Source: Alistipes communis (GTDB lineage Bacteria; Bacteroidota; Bacteroidia; Bacteroidales; Rikenellaceae). Taken from it: 64,000 nucleotides of DNA. Shown here piece by piece: positions 14,666 to 27,757 of the stretch. Both the position numbers and the translations under genes were made by a program. The number at the start of each line of letters is the position of its first letter. Within the stretch, counting starts at the first letter, position 1. The notes under the pieces are model-generated. The model made no database searches, had not been told where the DNA came from, and saw only the letters and a program-made list of their open reading frames with translations. The stretch covers positions 620,001-684,000 of the forward strand of contig NZ_AP019735.1 in NCBI RefSeq assembly GCF_006542665.1. The letters are read 5' to 3'.

Positions 14666-15456
14666 GTGAAACCGAGTTTACCGATTCTTTTGCTGGCTCT
14701 GGCCACAGGCTGCGCCGGGCGGCGTCCGGCACCGTCGACAACGGCCGCACAGGCTCCCGTCGAACCCGTGCAGTATACCTACGTCGTCAAGGCGAGCTAT
14801 CCGCACCTGACGACGAGCTACACGCAGGGGCTCTATTTCGACGACGGCTTCCTGTGGGAAGGCACCGGCCAGTACGGCGCCTCCGCGATTCAGCGGCTCG
14901 ACCTCCCGACAGGTCGCGCCGACGTACTCGTCCGCCTGCCTCAGAGCGAATTCGGCGAGGGAATCGCCCGCGTAAAAGACCGTATCTATCAGCTCACGTG
15001 GCAGAACAACACGGCCCACATCTACGATGCACAGACGTTCGAGAAACTGCGCGACGTACGCTATGCCGGCGAAGGCTGGGGGCTCGCCACCGACGGAGAG
15101 ACGCTCTATCTGAGCGACGGTTCGGAGCACATCTGGGAGGTCGATCCCGCCACGTTCCGGCGCGGACGCAAGATCACGGTCACGGCCGCCGGCCGCCCCG
15201 TGCAGTTCCTCAACGAACTGGAATGGATCGAAGGAAAGATCTGGGCCAACGTCTACACCACCGACCAGATCGTCATCATCGATCCCGCTACGGGGACGGT
15301 CGAAGGGGTCGTGGACCTCGCGGGACTGCTGCCCGAAGAGGAGATCACCCCCGTGACCGACGTACTCAACGGCATCGCCTACGACGCAGCCACGCGGCGC
15401 ATTTTCGTCACGGGAAAGAATTGGAGCCGGTTGTTTGAAATCGAAATCGTCAAAAA

Positions 15457-15460
<4 letters not shown>
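14666..15460 (+). CDS. Glutaminyl-peptide cyclotransferase lipoprotein
   Basis: A 264-residue glutamine cyclotransferase of the plant/bacterial five-bladed beta-propeller type, which converts N-terminal Gln to pyroglutamate on exported proteins. Family segments include YTQGLYFDDGFLWEGTG, LNELEWIEGKIWANVY, DQIVIIDP, VLNGIAYD and IFVTGKNW near the end. Start is GTG 14666, giving a lipoprotein signal MKPSLPILLLALATGC with Cys16. In Bacteroidota such enzymes cap signal-peptidase-exposed Gln residues in the periplasm. It overlaps metH by 4 bp (ATGA). Confidence 0.9.
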
Positions 15461-19083
<3,623 letters not shown>

Positions 19084-19085
19084 AC

Positions 19086-20051
19086 ATGAACGTACTGGAT
19101 ATCATCCGCGAAACCTCCGCACGGGAGACGACCCGCTTCTCGTTCGAATTGCTGCCGCCGCTCAAAGGCGACGGCACCCGCAGCGTCTTCACCACGATCG
19201 AAGCCCTGCGCGAATTCGACCCCGCCTTCATCAACGTCACCTTCCACCGCGAGAGCATCAAGGAGACGCTTACCCCCGACGGCCACATCGAGTGGCACCG
19301 GATGCGGCGGCGTCCCGGCACGGTGGGCATCTCGGCCGCGATCCGCGACCGCTTCGGCATCGAGGTGGTGCCGCACCTGATCTGCGGCGGCCTGTCGCGC
19401 TACGACATCGAGGACGCGCTCATCGACATGGACTTCCTCGGGCTGCACAACGTGCTGGCGCTGCGCGGCGACTGCGGCCCCAACGAACGCCATTTCATGC
19501 CCCATCCGCAGGGGCACTCCCACGCCATCGACCTCGTGCGGCAGATCGCGGCGATGAACCGCGGCGAGTTCGTCGACGGCGAAGTGGAGGAGTGCCACCA
19601 CTCGAAATTCTCGATCGGCGTGGCGGGCTATCCCGAAAAACACGTCGACGCCCTCGACGCCGAAAGCGACCTGCGCCACCTCAAAGCCAAGGTCGACGCC
19701 GGCGCCGACTACGTCATGACGCAGATCTGCTACGACGCCGACCGCATCCTGGCCTTCATCGGCCGCTGCCGCGAAGCGGGGATCGACGTGCCGGTCATCC
19801 CGGGCGTGAAACCCCTCTCGACGCTGCGGCAGCTCACGCTGCTCCCCGAAACCTTCGCCATCGAACTGCCCGAAGCACTGTACAGCGAAGTCCGGGCGCA
19901 CGCCGACCGCCCCGAAGCGATCCGCCGCATCGGCGTGGAGTGGGCCGTCGACCAGTGCCGCCGGCTGAAAGCCGCCGGCGTACCGGTGATCCATTTCTAT
20001 ACCATGGGCCGCGCCGAGAACGTGCGCCAAATCATCAAGGAGGTATTCTGA
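19086..20051 (+). CDS. metF: 5,10-methylenetetrahydrofolate reductase
   Basis: A 321-residue FAD-dependent TIM-barrel that reduces methylene-THF to methyl-THF, the methyl donor for MetH just upstream. Motifs: FSFELLPPLKGDG with the catalytic Glu, NVTFHRES, LALRGD, CYDAD and IPGVKPL. The length matches typical bacterial MetF plus a short tail. Start is 2 bp after the metH stop; the next gene begins 2 bp after this one ends. Confidence 0.96.
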   Translation: MNVLDIIRETSARETTRFSFELLPPLKGDGTRSVFTTIEALREFDPAFINVTFHRESIKETLTPDGHIEWHRMRRRPGTVGISAAIRDRFGIEVVPHLICGGLSRYDIEDALIDMDFLGLHNVLALRGDCGPNERHFMPHPQGHSHAIDLVRQIAAMNRGEFVDGEVEECHHSKFSIGVAGYPEKHVDALDAESDLRHLKAKVDAGADYVMTQICYDADRILAFIGRCREAGIDVPVIPGVKPLSTLRQLTLLPETFAIELPEALYSEVRAHADRPEAIRRIGVEWAVDQCRRLKAAGVPVIHFYTMGRAENVRQIIKEVF

Positions 20052-20053
20052 CC

Positions 20054-21169
20054 ATGGCCGACGAGCTCGACATCATCGCTTTCCGCCGTGCGCTGCACCG
20101 CCGTCCCGAACTCTCGTTCCGCGAGACCGGGACGCACGACCTCATCGCCCGCACGCTCGACGGGCTGGGCATCGCCCACCGCACCGTCGCCCGCACGGGC
20201 GTCCTGGCACGCATCGAAGGCCGCGGCAATCTTCGTCGTGCGGTCGTCCTGCGCGCCGACATCGACGCGCTGCCGATCCGCGAACAGGCCGACGTGGCGT
20301 GGCGCTCGCTCAACGACGGGGTGATGCACGCCTGCGGCCACGACGTCCACACGGCCGTGCTGATGGGTGCCTTGCAGGAGCTCAATCGTTCGCGCGACTT
20401 CGAAGGGACGCTTCTCGGGCTCTTCCAGCCGGGCGAGGAGTGCAACCCCGGAGGCGCGTCGCTGGTGCTGGCCGAAGAGCCTTTCGCCGACTACGACGTG
20501 CGGGCCGTGGTAGGCGAGCACGTCGAACCGTCGCTCGAAGTGGGCACCTTCGGATTCCGCGCGGGCAAATACATGGCTTCGAGCGACGAACTGCGCTTCA
20601 CCGTACACGGCACAGGAGGCCACGCCGCACTGCGCAATCAATTGCACGATCCCGTAGCCGCCGCCGCCGAACTCGTCGGCGGACTACTGGCCCTCAACCT
20701 GCCGGAGCGCGTCCTCTCGATCGGCCGCATCGAGGCCGACGGCGCGACGAACGTCGTCCCCGACGACGTCCGGCTCGAAGGGACGCTGCGCACCTTCGAC
20801 GAGGCGCTGCGCTGCGCCTCCTACGACGCGATCCGCGAAATCGCCGCCTCCGCCGACCGCCGGTACGGCACACGGACGGCCGTCGACATCGGGCGGGGCT
20901 ATCCCTGCGTGGTCAACGACCCCGCCCTCGCCTCGCTCGCCCGCAGCCTGGCTGCCGAGCGGTGGCAGGCCGTCGACCTGCCGCTGCGCACGACGGCCGA
21001 AGACTTCGGGTTCTACACCCACCGCTATCCGTCGCTGTTCTACCGGCTGGGCGTCGGCACGGCGTCGGGGAAACCGCATACATCGACCTTCTCGCCCGAC
21101 GAGAAGGCCATCACCACGGGCATAGCCTTCATGCAGGCGCTGGCCCTCAAACTGTTGAATGAAAAATGA
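20054..21169 (+). CDS. M20 family amidohydrolase
   Basis: A 371-residue metallopeptidase of the M20D type (N-acyl-amino-acid amidohydrolase/hippurate hydrolase), predicted cytosolic. It has the metal-binding block HACGHDVHTAVLMGAL, the catalytic FQPGEECNPGGA, GEHVEP, an inserted dimerisation (lid) domain starting around FTVHGTGGHAA, and a final His in GKPHTSTFSPDE. Substrate cannot be set from sequence. It sits in a close-packed operon and overlaps RNase R by 4 bp. Confidence 0.92.
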   Translation: MADELDIIAFRRALHRRPELSFRETGTHDLIARTLDGLGIAHRTVARTGVLARIEGRGNLRRAVVLRADIDALPIREQADVAWRSLNDGVMHACGHDVHTAVLMGALQELNRSRDFEGTLLGLFQPGEECNPGGASLVLAEEPFADYDVRAVVGEHVEPSLEVGTFGFRAGKYMASSDELRFTVHGTGGHAALRNQLHDPVAAAAELVGGLLALNLPERVLSIGRIEADGATNVVPDDVRLEGTLRTFDEALRCASYDAIREIAASADRRYGTRTAVDIGRGYPCVVNDPALASLARSLAAERWQAVDLPLRTTAEDFGFYTHRYPSLFYRLGVGTASGKPHTSTFSPDEKAITTGIAFMQALALKLLNEK

Positions 21170-23367
21170 CAAGAACGAAAAAACAAACCCATAACGGCGA
21201 CGAACGCGCCGCGCTGATCTTGGAACTGTTCCGGCAGCTGCCCGACAACAAATTCTCGCTGCGCCACCTCGCTTCGGCATCGGGCGGCGCAAGCAAGGAG
21301 GGCCGCCGCGAGACGATGCAGATCGTCGAACAACTGCTCGCAACGGGCGTCGTCGAGAGCTGCCCGCGCGACAAATACCGCCTGAGCCCCGCCCAGCGGC
21401 CCCGACTCGAAGGCACGGTCGAGATGCTGAATACCGGCTCGATGTTCGTGCATGTCGAAGGCATGGAGCAGCAGGTCTACATCCACTCGCGCAACTCGCT
21501 GAACGCTCTCGACGGCGACCGCGTGCAACTGGTGCTCACGCGCAAGGCACGGGGTTCCAACGCCCCCGAAGGCGAGATCACCGCGATCGTCGAACGCAGC
21601 CGCAAACGCTACGTCGGCACGGCCGAAGTCAACGAACACAATGTCTTCGTGCGTATCGACTCGCGCAAGATGCCCGTCGACGTCTACCTCCACAAGCGCG
21701 ACTGCCCGAACGTGAAAAACGGCGATAAGGTCGTCGTACGCATCGCCGAATGGGCGCCCGGCTCGAAAAGCCCCGTGGGCGAACTGGTCGACATTCTGGG
21801 TAAGGCGGGCGAGAACGACACCGAGATGCACGCCATTCTGGCCGAATACGACCTCCCCTACCGCTTCGAGCCGGAGGTCGAGGCGGCAGCCGAAGCCATC
21901 GACGGGCGCATCACCCGCAAAGACTACGCCGAGCGGCGCGACTTCCGGCAGACGGTGACCTTCACCGTCGATCCGGCCGACGCCAAGGACTTCGACGACG
22001 CGCTGTCGGTCCGCAAAGTCCGCGACGGCGTGTGGGAAGTGGGCGTCCATATCGCCGACGTGACGCACTACGTGCGGCCGGGTTCGGTGGTCGACACCGA
22101 AGCCGAAGCGCGCGGCACGTCGGTCTATCTGGTCGACCGCACCGTGCCGATGCTGCCCGAACGGCTCTGCAACGAACTCTGTTCGCTGCGGCCGCACGAG
22201 GAGAGCCTCTGCTTTTCGGCGGTTTTCACCCTCAACGAGAACCTCGAAATCCTCGACGAGTGGTTCGGCCGCACGGTGATCTACTCCGACCGCCGCTTCG
22301 CCTACGAGGAGGCGCAGCAGGTGATCGAGACCGGCCGGGGCGACTACGCCGAAGAGATCCTTACGCTCAACCGGCTGGCGCAGGCCATGCGCCGCGAGCG
22401 GTTCCGCAACGGCGCGATCAGCTTCGACCGCGCCGAGGCCAAATTCCGGCTCGACGAGAAGGGCCGGCCGCTGGGCGTCTATTTCAAGGAACAGAAGGAG
22501 GCCAACCAGATGATCGAGGAGTTCATGCTGCTGGCCAACCGCCGCGTTGCCGAGTTCTGCGGCAAGGTCAGAGGGCGCAAGTCGGGCCGCACGATGGTCT
22601 ACCGCGTCCACGACGAACCGAACGTCGACAAGTTGCAGAGCTTCCGGCAGTTCATCCTGCGCTTCGGGCACGTCTTCAAAGCCTCCGAGGGACGTCCCGT
22701 CGCCAAGGAGATGAACAAGCTCTTCCAGAAGGTCAAGGGCCGCCCCGAAGAGAACGTCGTCACGACGCTGGCCGTACGTTCGATGGCCAAAGCCTACTAC
22801 ACCACCGACAACATCGGCCACTACGGACTGGCCTTCCCCTACTACACCCACTTCACTTCGCCGATCCGCCGCTATCCCGACATGATGGTGCACCGCCTGC
22901 TGGCACGCTACCTCGAAGGCGGCAAGACGACCGACAAGGCGGCATTCGAAGCACTGTGCGAGCACGCCTCGGAACGCGAAGTGATCGCCGCCGAGGCCGA
23001 ACGCGCCTCGATCAAATACAAGATGGTGGAGTTCATGCAGGCACGCCTGGGCGAGGAGTTCGCCGGCCACATATCGGGCATCACCGAGTGGGGCATCTTC
23101 GTCGAGATCGACGAGAACCACATCGAAGGGCTGGTGGCCATGCGCGACATGCACGACGATTTCTACGACTTCGATCCGGCCGAATACACCGTGACGGGCC
23201 GCTCGACGGGCCGGCGCTTCACGCTGGGCGATGCCGTGCGCATCCGCGTCAAGCGCGCCGATCTGCAAAAACGCCAGCTCGACTTCGACATGGTGCTACC
23301 CGACGCACCCCGCACCGACACCCCGCAGCGAGGCCGCCGGAGCCCGCAGGTAAAACGCCGCCGCTGA
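21166..23367 (+). CDS. rnr: Ribonuclease R
   Basis: A 733-residue processive 3'-5' exoribonuclease of the RNB/RNase II superfamily. Domain order: N-terminal winged-helix-like segment, two cold-shock OB folds, the RNB catalytic core with its aspartates in DPADAKDFDDALSV, the YTHFTSPIRRYPD motif, and a C-terminal S1 domain (GHISGITEWGIFVEI) ending in a basic tail. It degrades structured RNA and takes part in rRNA and mRNA quality control. Co-transcribed with the surrounding genes (4-bp overlap upstream, 1 bp downstream). Confidence 0.95.
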   Translation: MTRTKKQTHNGDERAALILELFRQLPDNKFSLRHLASASGGASKEGRRETMQIVEQLLATGVVESCPRDKYRLSPAQRPRLEGTVEMLNTGSMFVHVEGMEQQVYIHSRNSLNALDGDRVQLVLTRKARGSNAPEGEITAIVERSRKRYVGTAEVNEHNVFVRIDSRKMPVDVYLHKRDCPNVKNGDKVVVRIAEWAPGSKSPVGELVDILGKAGENDTEMHAILAEYDLPYRFEPEVEAAAEAIDGRITRKDYAERRDFRQTVTFTVDPADAKDFDDALSVRKVRDGVWEVGVHIADVTHYVRPGSVVDTEAEARGTSVYLVDRTVPMLPERLCNELCSLRPHEESLCFSAVFTLNENLEILDEWFGRTVIYSDRRFAYEEAQQVIETGRGDYAEEILTLNRLAQAMRRERFRNGAISFDRAEAKFRLDEKGRPLGVYFKEQKEANQMIEEFMLLANRRVAEFCGKVRGRKSGRTMVYRVHDEPNVDKLQSFRQFILRFGHVFKASEGRPVAKEMNKLFQKVKGRPEENVVTTLAVRSMAKAYYTTDNIGHYGLAFPYYTHFTSPIRRYPDMMVHRLLARYLEGGKTTDKAAFEALCEHASEREVIAAEAERASIKYKMVEFMQARLGEEFAGHISGITEWGIFVEIDENHIEGLVAMRDMHDDFYDFDPAEYTVTGRSTGRRFTLGDAVRIRVKRADLQKRQLDFDMVLPDAPRTDTPQRGRRSPQVKRRR

Positions 23368-23368
23368 C

Positions 23369-24484
23369 ATGACGACCGACCGCATACTCGACAAGGCCGT
23401 GCGGCGCGAGCCGCTCACGCGCGACGAAGCCTATGCGCTCTACGAATGCACGCCCGTGCAGGAGCTGGCCGCAGCGGCCGACGCCGTGCGGCGTGCGACG
23501 GTCGCCGACCCGACGGTCGTGACGTGGCAGATCGACCGCAACGTCAATATCACCAACGTCTGCATCTCGGGCTGCAAGTTCTGCAATTTCCACTGCAAGC
23601 CCCACGATACGCAGCGCGCCTTCGTCACCTCGCGCGAGGAGTACCGCGAAAAGATCGCGCAAACGCTTGCGCTGGGCGGCGACCAGCTGTTGTTGCAGGG
23701 CGGGCTGCATCCGCAGCTCGGCATCGACTTCTACGAGGAGCTGTTCCGCGACCTGAAACGGATGTTCCCCCGGATCCGGCTTCATGCGCTCGGTGCGCCC
23801 GAAGTGGCCCACATCGCCCGCATCAGCGGTCTGACGACGCTCGAAACGCTGCGCCGGCTCATGGCCGCCGGACTGGATTCGCTGCCGGGCGCCGGAGCCG
23901 AAATTCTCGACCCCGACGTGCGGCGCGCGATCTCGCCCGCCAAGCCCTCGGTGGCGTCGTGGCTCGCGGTGATGCACGAAGCCCATACGCTGGGGCTGGC
24001 CACGTCGGCCACGATGATGTACGGCCACGTCGAGCAGCCGCGCCAGCGCGTCGACCACCTGCTCGCGATCCGCGATCTGCAAGCGCGCTGCCCCGAAGGG
24101 AAGCCCGGCTTTCTGGCCTTCATCCCGTGGATCTTCCGCTCGACGGGCACGCGGCTCGAAGCCGAAGGGACGTCGACCGATTTCTCGCCGCTGGAATACA
24201 TCCGCATCATCGCCGCCAGCCGGCTGATCCTGAACAACATCCCCAACATACAGGCGTCGTGGCTCACCGTCGGCCGCCAGACGGCGCAGGCGGCGCTCCA
24301 CAGCGGCGCCAACGACATGGGGTCGATCATGATCGAGGAGCACGTCGTCTCGTCGGCCGGCGCCGACAACCGCTTCGACGCCGAAGGCATCCAGCAGGCG
24401 ATCCGCGAAGCGGGCTTCACGCCGCGCCTGCGCAACCAACTCTACGAACTGCGGCCGTGGCCGCTCGACGACACGCTCCGATGA
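23369..24484 (+). CDS. mqnC: Cyclic dehypoxanthinyl futalosine synthase
   Basis: A 371-residue radical-SAM enzyme of the futalosine menaquinone pathway. The 4Fe-4S motif is CISGCKFCNF. MqnC-type signatures follow: QLLLQGGLHPQLGIDFYEEL, GLDSLPGAGAEIL, ATMMYGHVE, FIPW and NNIPNIQASW. The NIPNIQASW motif separates it from MqnE and CofH. It implies menaquinone synthesis through futalosine, as in other Bacteroidota lacking the classical Men route. Other mqn genes are not in the window. Confidence 0.93.
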   Translation: MTTDRILDKAVRREPLTRDEAYALYECTPVQELAAAADAVRRATVADPTVVTWQIDRNVNITNVCISGCKFCNFHCKPHDTQRAFVTSREEYREKIAQTLALGGDQLLLQGGLHPQLGIDFYEELFRDLKRMFPRIRLHALGAPEVAHIARISGLTTLETLRRLMAAGLDSLPGAGAEILDPDVRRAISPAKPSVASWLAVMHEAHTLGLATSATMMYGHVEQPRQRVDHLLAIRDLQARCPEGKPGFLAFIPWIFRSTGTRLEAEGTSTDFSPLEYIRIIAASRLILNNIPNIQASWLTVGRQTAQAALHSGANDMGSIMIEEHVVSSAGADNRFDAEGIQQAIREAGFTPRLRNQLYELRPWPLDDTLR

Positions 24485-25053
24485 ACCGCCCTGCAACCCT
24501 CCTCGTCCTCCTGCTGGCCGGACTGCTCGCCGGCTGCGGCGGCGGTTCCCGGCCGACCGGCATACGAGCCGCCGAAACGCCGGCCGACGACGTGGCCGAA
24601 TACCAGCCCCGCTGGCGGTCGCACACGGTCGACTCGACGCAGTACCGCAAGGTCTTCCTCGCCGGCACGATCGACATGGGACGCAGCGCCGACTGGCAGG
24701 CGGCTCTCGTCGCCCGCTTCCGCGACAGCATCGGCGGCCGCTGGCTCTTCTTCAACCCCCGCCGTCGGGAGTTCCATGCCTCGCCGGCCGAAATGGAATA
24801 CCAAGTCGCGTGGGAGCTGGCGCACCTCGAAGCGGCCGACCTCATCGTAATGAATCTGCTGGGCGACAGCCGCTCGCCGATCTCGCTGCTCGAAATGGGA
24901 CTTTACGCCCGTTCGGGCAAGCTGTTCGTGGCGTGCAGCCCCGACTACTACCGCTACGACAACGTGCGCATCACCTGCCGGCGCTACGGCGTGCCGCTCT
25001 ACGATTCGCTGACGGCACTGCTCGACGACCTGCCGCAACAAAGCGACGAATGA
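24481..25053 (+). CDS. Lipoprotein with nucleoside 2-deoxyribosyltransferase fold
   Basis: A 190-residue protein with the lipoprotein signal MNRPATLLVLLLAGLLAGC and a domain resembling the nucleoside 2-deoxyribosyltransferase family: VFLAGTIDMG...DWQ, WLFFNPRRREF, YQVAWELAHLEAADLIVMN and SPISLLEMGLYARSGK. Family members act on cytosolic nucleosides, so a lipidated, exported version is unusual. The enzyme may salvage extracellular nucleosides or have another nucleotide-linked role. The conserved pattern is clear but activity is inferred. Overlaps mqnC by 4 bp. Confidence 0.75.
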   Translation: MNRPATLLVLLLAGLLAGCGGGSRPTGIRAAETPADDVAEYQPRWRSHTVDSTQYRKVFLAGTIDMGRSADWQAALVARFRDSIGGRWLFFNPRRREFHASPAEMEYQVAWELAHLEAADLIVMNLLGDSRSPISLLEMGLYARSGKLFVACSPDYYRYDNVRITCRRYGVPLYDSLTALLDDLPQQSDE

Positions 25054-25054
25054 C

Positions 25055-25528
25055 ATGGAAGGATTTCTGGACACGGCCACGCAGCTCTGCATCGACTGGG
25101 GCTATTGGGGACTTTTCCTCTCGGCCTTCGTGGCGGGGAGCATCGTCCCGTTCAGTTCGGAAGCGGTGATGGTCGTACTCGTCCGCTTGGGACTCGACCC
25201 CGCACTCTGCCTGCTGGCAGCCGCCACGGGCAACACCGCAGGCGGCATGACCTGCTACTGGATCGGTCATCTGGGCAAACGCGAATGGTTCGGCCGCTAC
25301 CTCGGCATCGGCGAAAAACAACTCGACCGTGCCGGACGCTTCCTCGCAGGAAAGGGGGCATGGAGCGCCTTTTTCGCCTTCCTGCCCTACGTCGGCGAAG
25401 CGATCGCCATCCTGCTGGGACTCATGCGCAGCAACGTGTGGATCACCACGCTGGCCATGTTCGCGGGCAAGGCGCTGCGCTACGTGGCTGTCCTCTACGC
25501 CGTGCAAGGCGCAATATCGCTGTTGTAG
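25055..25528 (+). CDS. YqaA/DedA-like membrane protein
   Basis: A 157-residue inner-membrane protein of the VTT/SNARE-associated (DedA, YqaA branch) family. It has a re-entrant G-x-F-x-S-x-F segment near the start (YWGLFLSAFVAGSIVPFSSE), GNTAGGMTCYWIGHLGK, and FFAFLPYVGEAIAILLGLM. DedA-type proteins flip or transport undecaprenyl-phosphate or other lipids; the YqaA branch is not well assigned. Begins 1 bp after the preceding stop and closes the 14666-25528 operon. Confidence 0.85.
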   Translation: MEGFLDTATQLCIDWGYWGLFLSAFVAGSIVPFSSEAVMVVLVRLGLDPALCLLAAATGNTAGGMTCYWIGHLGKREWFGRYLGIGEKQLDRAGRFLAGKGAWSAFFAFLPYVGEAIAILLGLMRSNVWITTLAMFAGKALRYVAVLYAVQGAISLL

Positions 25529-25568
25529 GGCGCGCACGGCGCGATTGTTGCACATCCGACAGAGCGTT

Positions 25569-26507
25569 ATGAAACGAATCATCGCAGGGGGAATCGCCCT
25601 CATGGGAATTCTCCTCACGGTAAATGCACAAACCATGAAACCGCTCACACCCGACGAACGCCGGATCATCGTCGACAAGGGAACCGAGGCTCCCTTCACG
25701 GGAAAATACTACAAGCACAGCGAGCGCGGCCTCTACCGCTGCCGCCAGTGCGGCGCGCCGCTCTACCGTTCGGAGGACAAGTTCGATGCGGGGTGCGGCT
25801 GGCCCGCCTTCGACGACGAGATCGCAGGTGCGGTACGCCGCACGCCCGACGCCGACGGCCGCCGCACCGAGATCACCTGCGCCCGCTGCGGGGCGCATCT
25901 GGGGCATGTCTTCACGGGTGAACGCTTTACCGACAAGAATACGCGCCACTGCGTCAACTCCCTCTCGCTCGACTTCGTGCCGGCCGCGGAGTCGTCCGAC
26001 CGGACCTCCTCCGAGGCGGCCGCCACGACCGAAACGGCGATCTTCGCCGGCGGTTGTTTCTGGGGCGTGGAATACCTGCTGGAACAACAGCCCGGCGTCC
26101 TCTCGGTCGAAGCGGGTTACACCGGCGGCCGCACCGACCGCCCTACCTACGAGGAGGTGTGCAGCCATACCACGGGACACGCCGAAGCGGTGCGCGTGAC
26201 CTTCGATACGTCGAAGGTCTCCTACGAAACGCTCGCACGCCTCTTCTTCGAGATCCACGCCCCTACGCAGATCGACCGCCAAGGGCCCGACATCGGCGAC
26301 CAGTACCGCTCCGAAATCTTCTACACCTCGCCCGAACAACGCGCCGTGGCCGAACGGCTCATCGCCCTGCTCCGCAGCAAAGGTTACCGCGTCGCCACGC
26401 GCGTGACGCCGGCCGGCCCCTTCTGGCCCGCCGAAACCTGTCACCAGGACTACTACCGCCGCCGGGGAACGCTCCCCTACTGCTACGCCTACACCCGCCG
26501 CTTCTGA
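25569..26507 (+). CDS. msrBA: Secreted bifunctional methionine sulfoxide reductase MsrB-MsrA
   Basis: A 312-residue fusion with an N-terminal signal (MKRIIAGGIALMGILLTVNA). The MsrB domain (about 25-135) has the zinc pairs CRQCG and CARCG, CGWPAF and the catalytic Cys in RHCVNSLSLDF. The MsrA domain (about 155-312) has the catalytic Cys163 in GGCFWGVE and the GYTGG and GDQYRSEIFY motifs. It reduces both epimers of methionine sulfoxide in exported proteins. Start ATG 25569 was chosen for the signal peptide. Peroxiredoxin and thioredoxin genes follow, a logical partner set. Confidence 0.94.
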   Translation: MKRIIAGGIALMGILLTVNAQTMKPLTPDERRIIVDKGTEAPFTGKYYKHSERGLYRCRQCGAPLYRSEDKFDAGCGWPAFDDEIAGAVRRTPDADGRRTEITCARCGAHLGHVFTGERFTDKNTRHCVNSLSLDFVPAAESSDRTSSEAAATTETAIFAGGCFWGVEYLLEQQPGVLSVEAGYTGGRTDRPTYEEVCSHTTGHAEAVRVTFDTSKVSYETLARLFFEIHAPTQIDRQGPDIGDQYRSEIFYTSPEQRAVAERLIALLRSKGYRVATRVTPAGPFWPAETCHQDYYRRRGTLPYCYAYTRRF

Positions 26508-26578
26508 GGTCTCCTCGCTACTTCCAGAGAGTTTCTTCCGGTCGACCGCCGTGTCACACCGTTAAAAAAAGAGACGAT

Positions 26579-27286
26579 ATGGAAAATCTGAACACCACTC
26601 CCCTGCCGCGCATCGGCGACAAGGCCCCGTCGTTCGAGGCCGTCACTACGCAAGGCCCGATCCGCTTTCCGGAAGATTATGCCGGACGCTGGATCATCCT
26701 TTTCAGCCACCCGTCGGACTTCACGCCCGTCTGTACCTCCGAATTCATGACCTTCGCGGCGCGCAGCGACGAATTCGAAGCGCTCAACTGCCAGCTCGTC
26801 GGACTCTCGGTCGACGGACTGTACAGCCACATCGCATGGCTGCGCACGATCCGCGACAAGATCGTCTACCGCGGAATGCAGCACGTCGAGGTGCGCTTCC
26901 CGCTGATCGCCGATCTGCGGATGAAAGTCGCCAACCTCTACGGCATGATCCAGCCGGGCGAAAGTTCGACGTCGGCCGTCCGAGCCGTCTTCTTCATCGA
27001 CCCCGACGCCACGATCCGCGCCGTGATCTACTATCCGCTGGCGCTGGGCCGTAACTTCGACGAGATCAAACGCGTGCTCGTCGGCCTGCAAACCGTCGAC
27101 CGCTTCAACGTGGCGCTGCCCGCCGACTGGCATCCGGGCGACGAAGCGATCGTGCCCACCGCCTCGTCGTCGGCCGCTGCCGAAGAGCGCATGACCCGTC
27201 CCGACGAAGGGACGCAGTGTTACGACTGGTTCTTCTGCACGCGGCCGCTGCCGCAGGAAGAGCTCGAAGAAGTTCCCGTACAATAA
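26579..27286 (+). CDS. Peroxiredoxin (AhpC/TSA, Prx6-like)
   Basis: A 235-residue thiol peroxidase with the active-site motif HPSDFTPVCTSEF (PxxxTxxC peroxidatic Cys) and the long C-terminal domain of the Prx6/archaeal class. Two further cysteines near the end (QCYDWFFC) could serve as resolving residues. No signal peptide is visible, so it acts in the cytosol. It lies between msrBA and thioredoxin in a small oxidative-stress cluster. Confidence 0.93.
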   Translation: MENLNTTPLPRIGDKAPSFEAVTTQGPIRFPEDYAGRWIILFSHPSDFTPVCTSEFMTFAARSDEFEALNCQLVGLSVDGLYSHIAWLRTIRDKIVYRGMQHVEVRFPLIADLRMKVANLYGMIQPGESSTSAVRAVFFIDPDATIRAVIYYPLALGRNFDEIKRVLVGLQTVDRFNVALPADWHPGDEAIVPTASSSAAAEERMTRPDEGTQCYDWFFCTRPLPQEELEEVPVQ

Positions 27287-27305
27287 CCGCAAAACAACCG
27301 CAATC

Positions 27306-27683
27306 ATGGCAATCACGCAACTGACCAAAACCGAATTCTCGGAAAAAATCGCCAACCTCGACTCCGCCATCTCCGAATGGCACTATCTGGGCTCGCGACC
27401 GGCCATCGTCGACTTCTATGCGACCTGGTGCGGCCTCTGCCGCACGCTCGCACCGATCCTGGAAGAGCTCTCCGAGGAGTACGCCGGCGAAGTGGATATC
27501 TACAAGGTCGACATCGACCGCGAACAGGAGCTGGCCGCAGCCTTCGGCGTGCGCTCCGTCCCCACGCTGCTCTTCATCCCCGCCCGGGGAATGCCGCAGA
27601 TGGCTACCGGGGCATTGCCGAAGGAGACGCTGCGCGAAGCCATCGGCGAGCTGCTGCTCAAACTCCCCGCCGCCGAGTCCTGA
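27306..27683 (+). CDS. trx: Thioredoxin with WCGLC active site
   Basis: A 125-residue thioredoxin fold: FYATWCGLCRTL active site and cis-proline loop SVPTLL. The canonical WCGPC is changed to WCGLC, which should alter redox potential and partner choice. No signal peptide, so cytosolic. It starts 19 bp after the peroxiredoxin and probably recycles it or the MsrBA pathway. A strong terminator follows at 27704. Confidence 0.92.
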   Translation: MAITQLTKTEFSEKIANLDSAISEWHYLGSRPAIVDFYATWCGLCRTLAPILEELSEEYAGEVDIYKVDIDREQELAAAFGVRSVPTLLFIPARGMPQMATGALPKETLREAIGELLLKLPAAES

Positions 27684-27703
27684 TCCCGCAGAGAAACGAC
27701 AAC

Positions 27704-27733
27704 GAAGGGGCGTCACTGATGTGACGCCCCTTC
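27704..27733. terminator. Convergent terminator, 13-bp stem
   Basis: GAAGGGGCGTCAC/GTGACGCCCCTTC with loop TGAT, between convergent thioredoxin and TonB-receptor genes. It can act for both strands. Confidence 0.75.
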
Positions 27734-27757
27734 ATGTTTGCAGACGGATTCCTCCGC

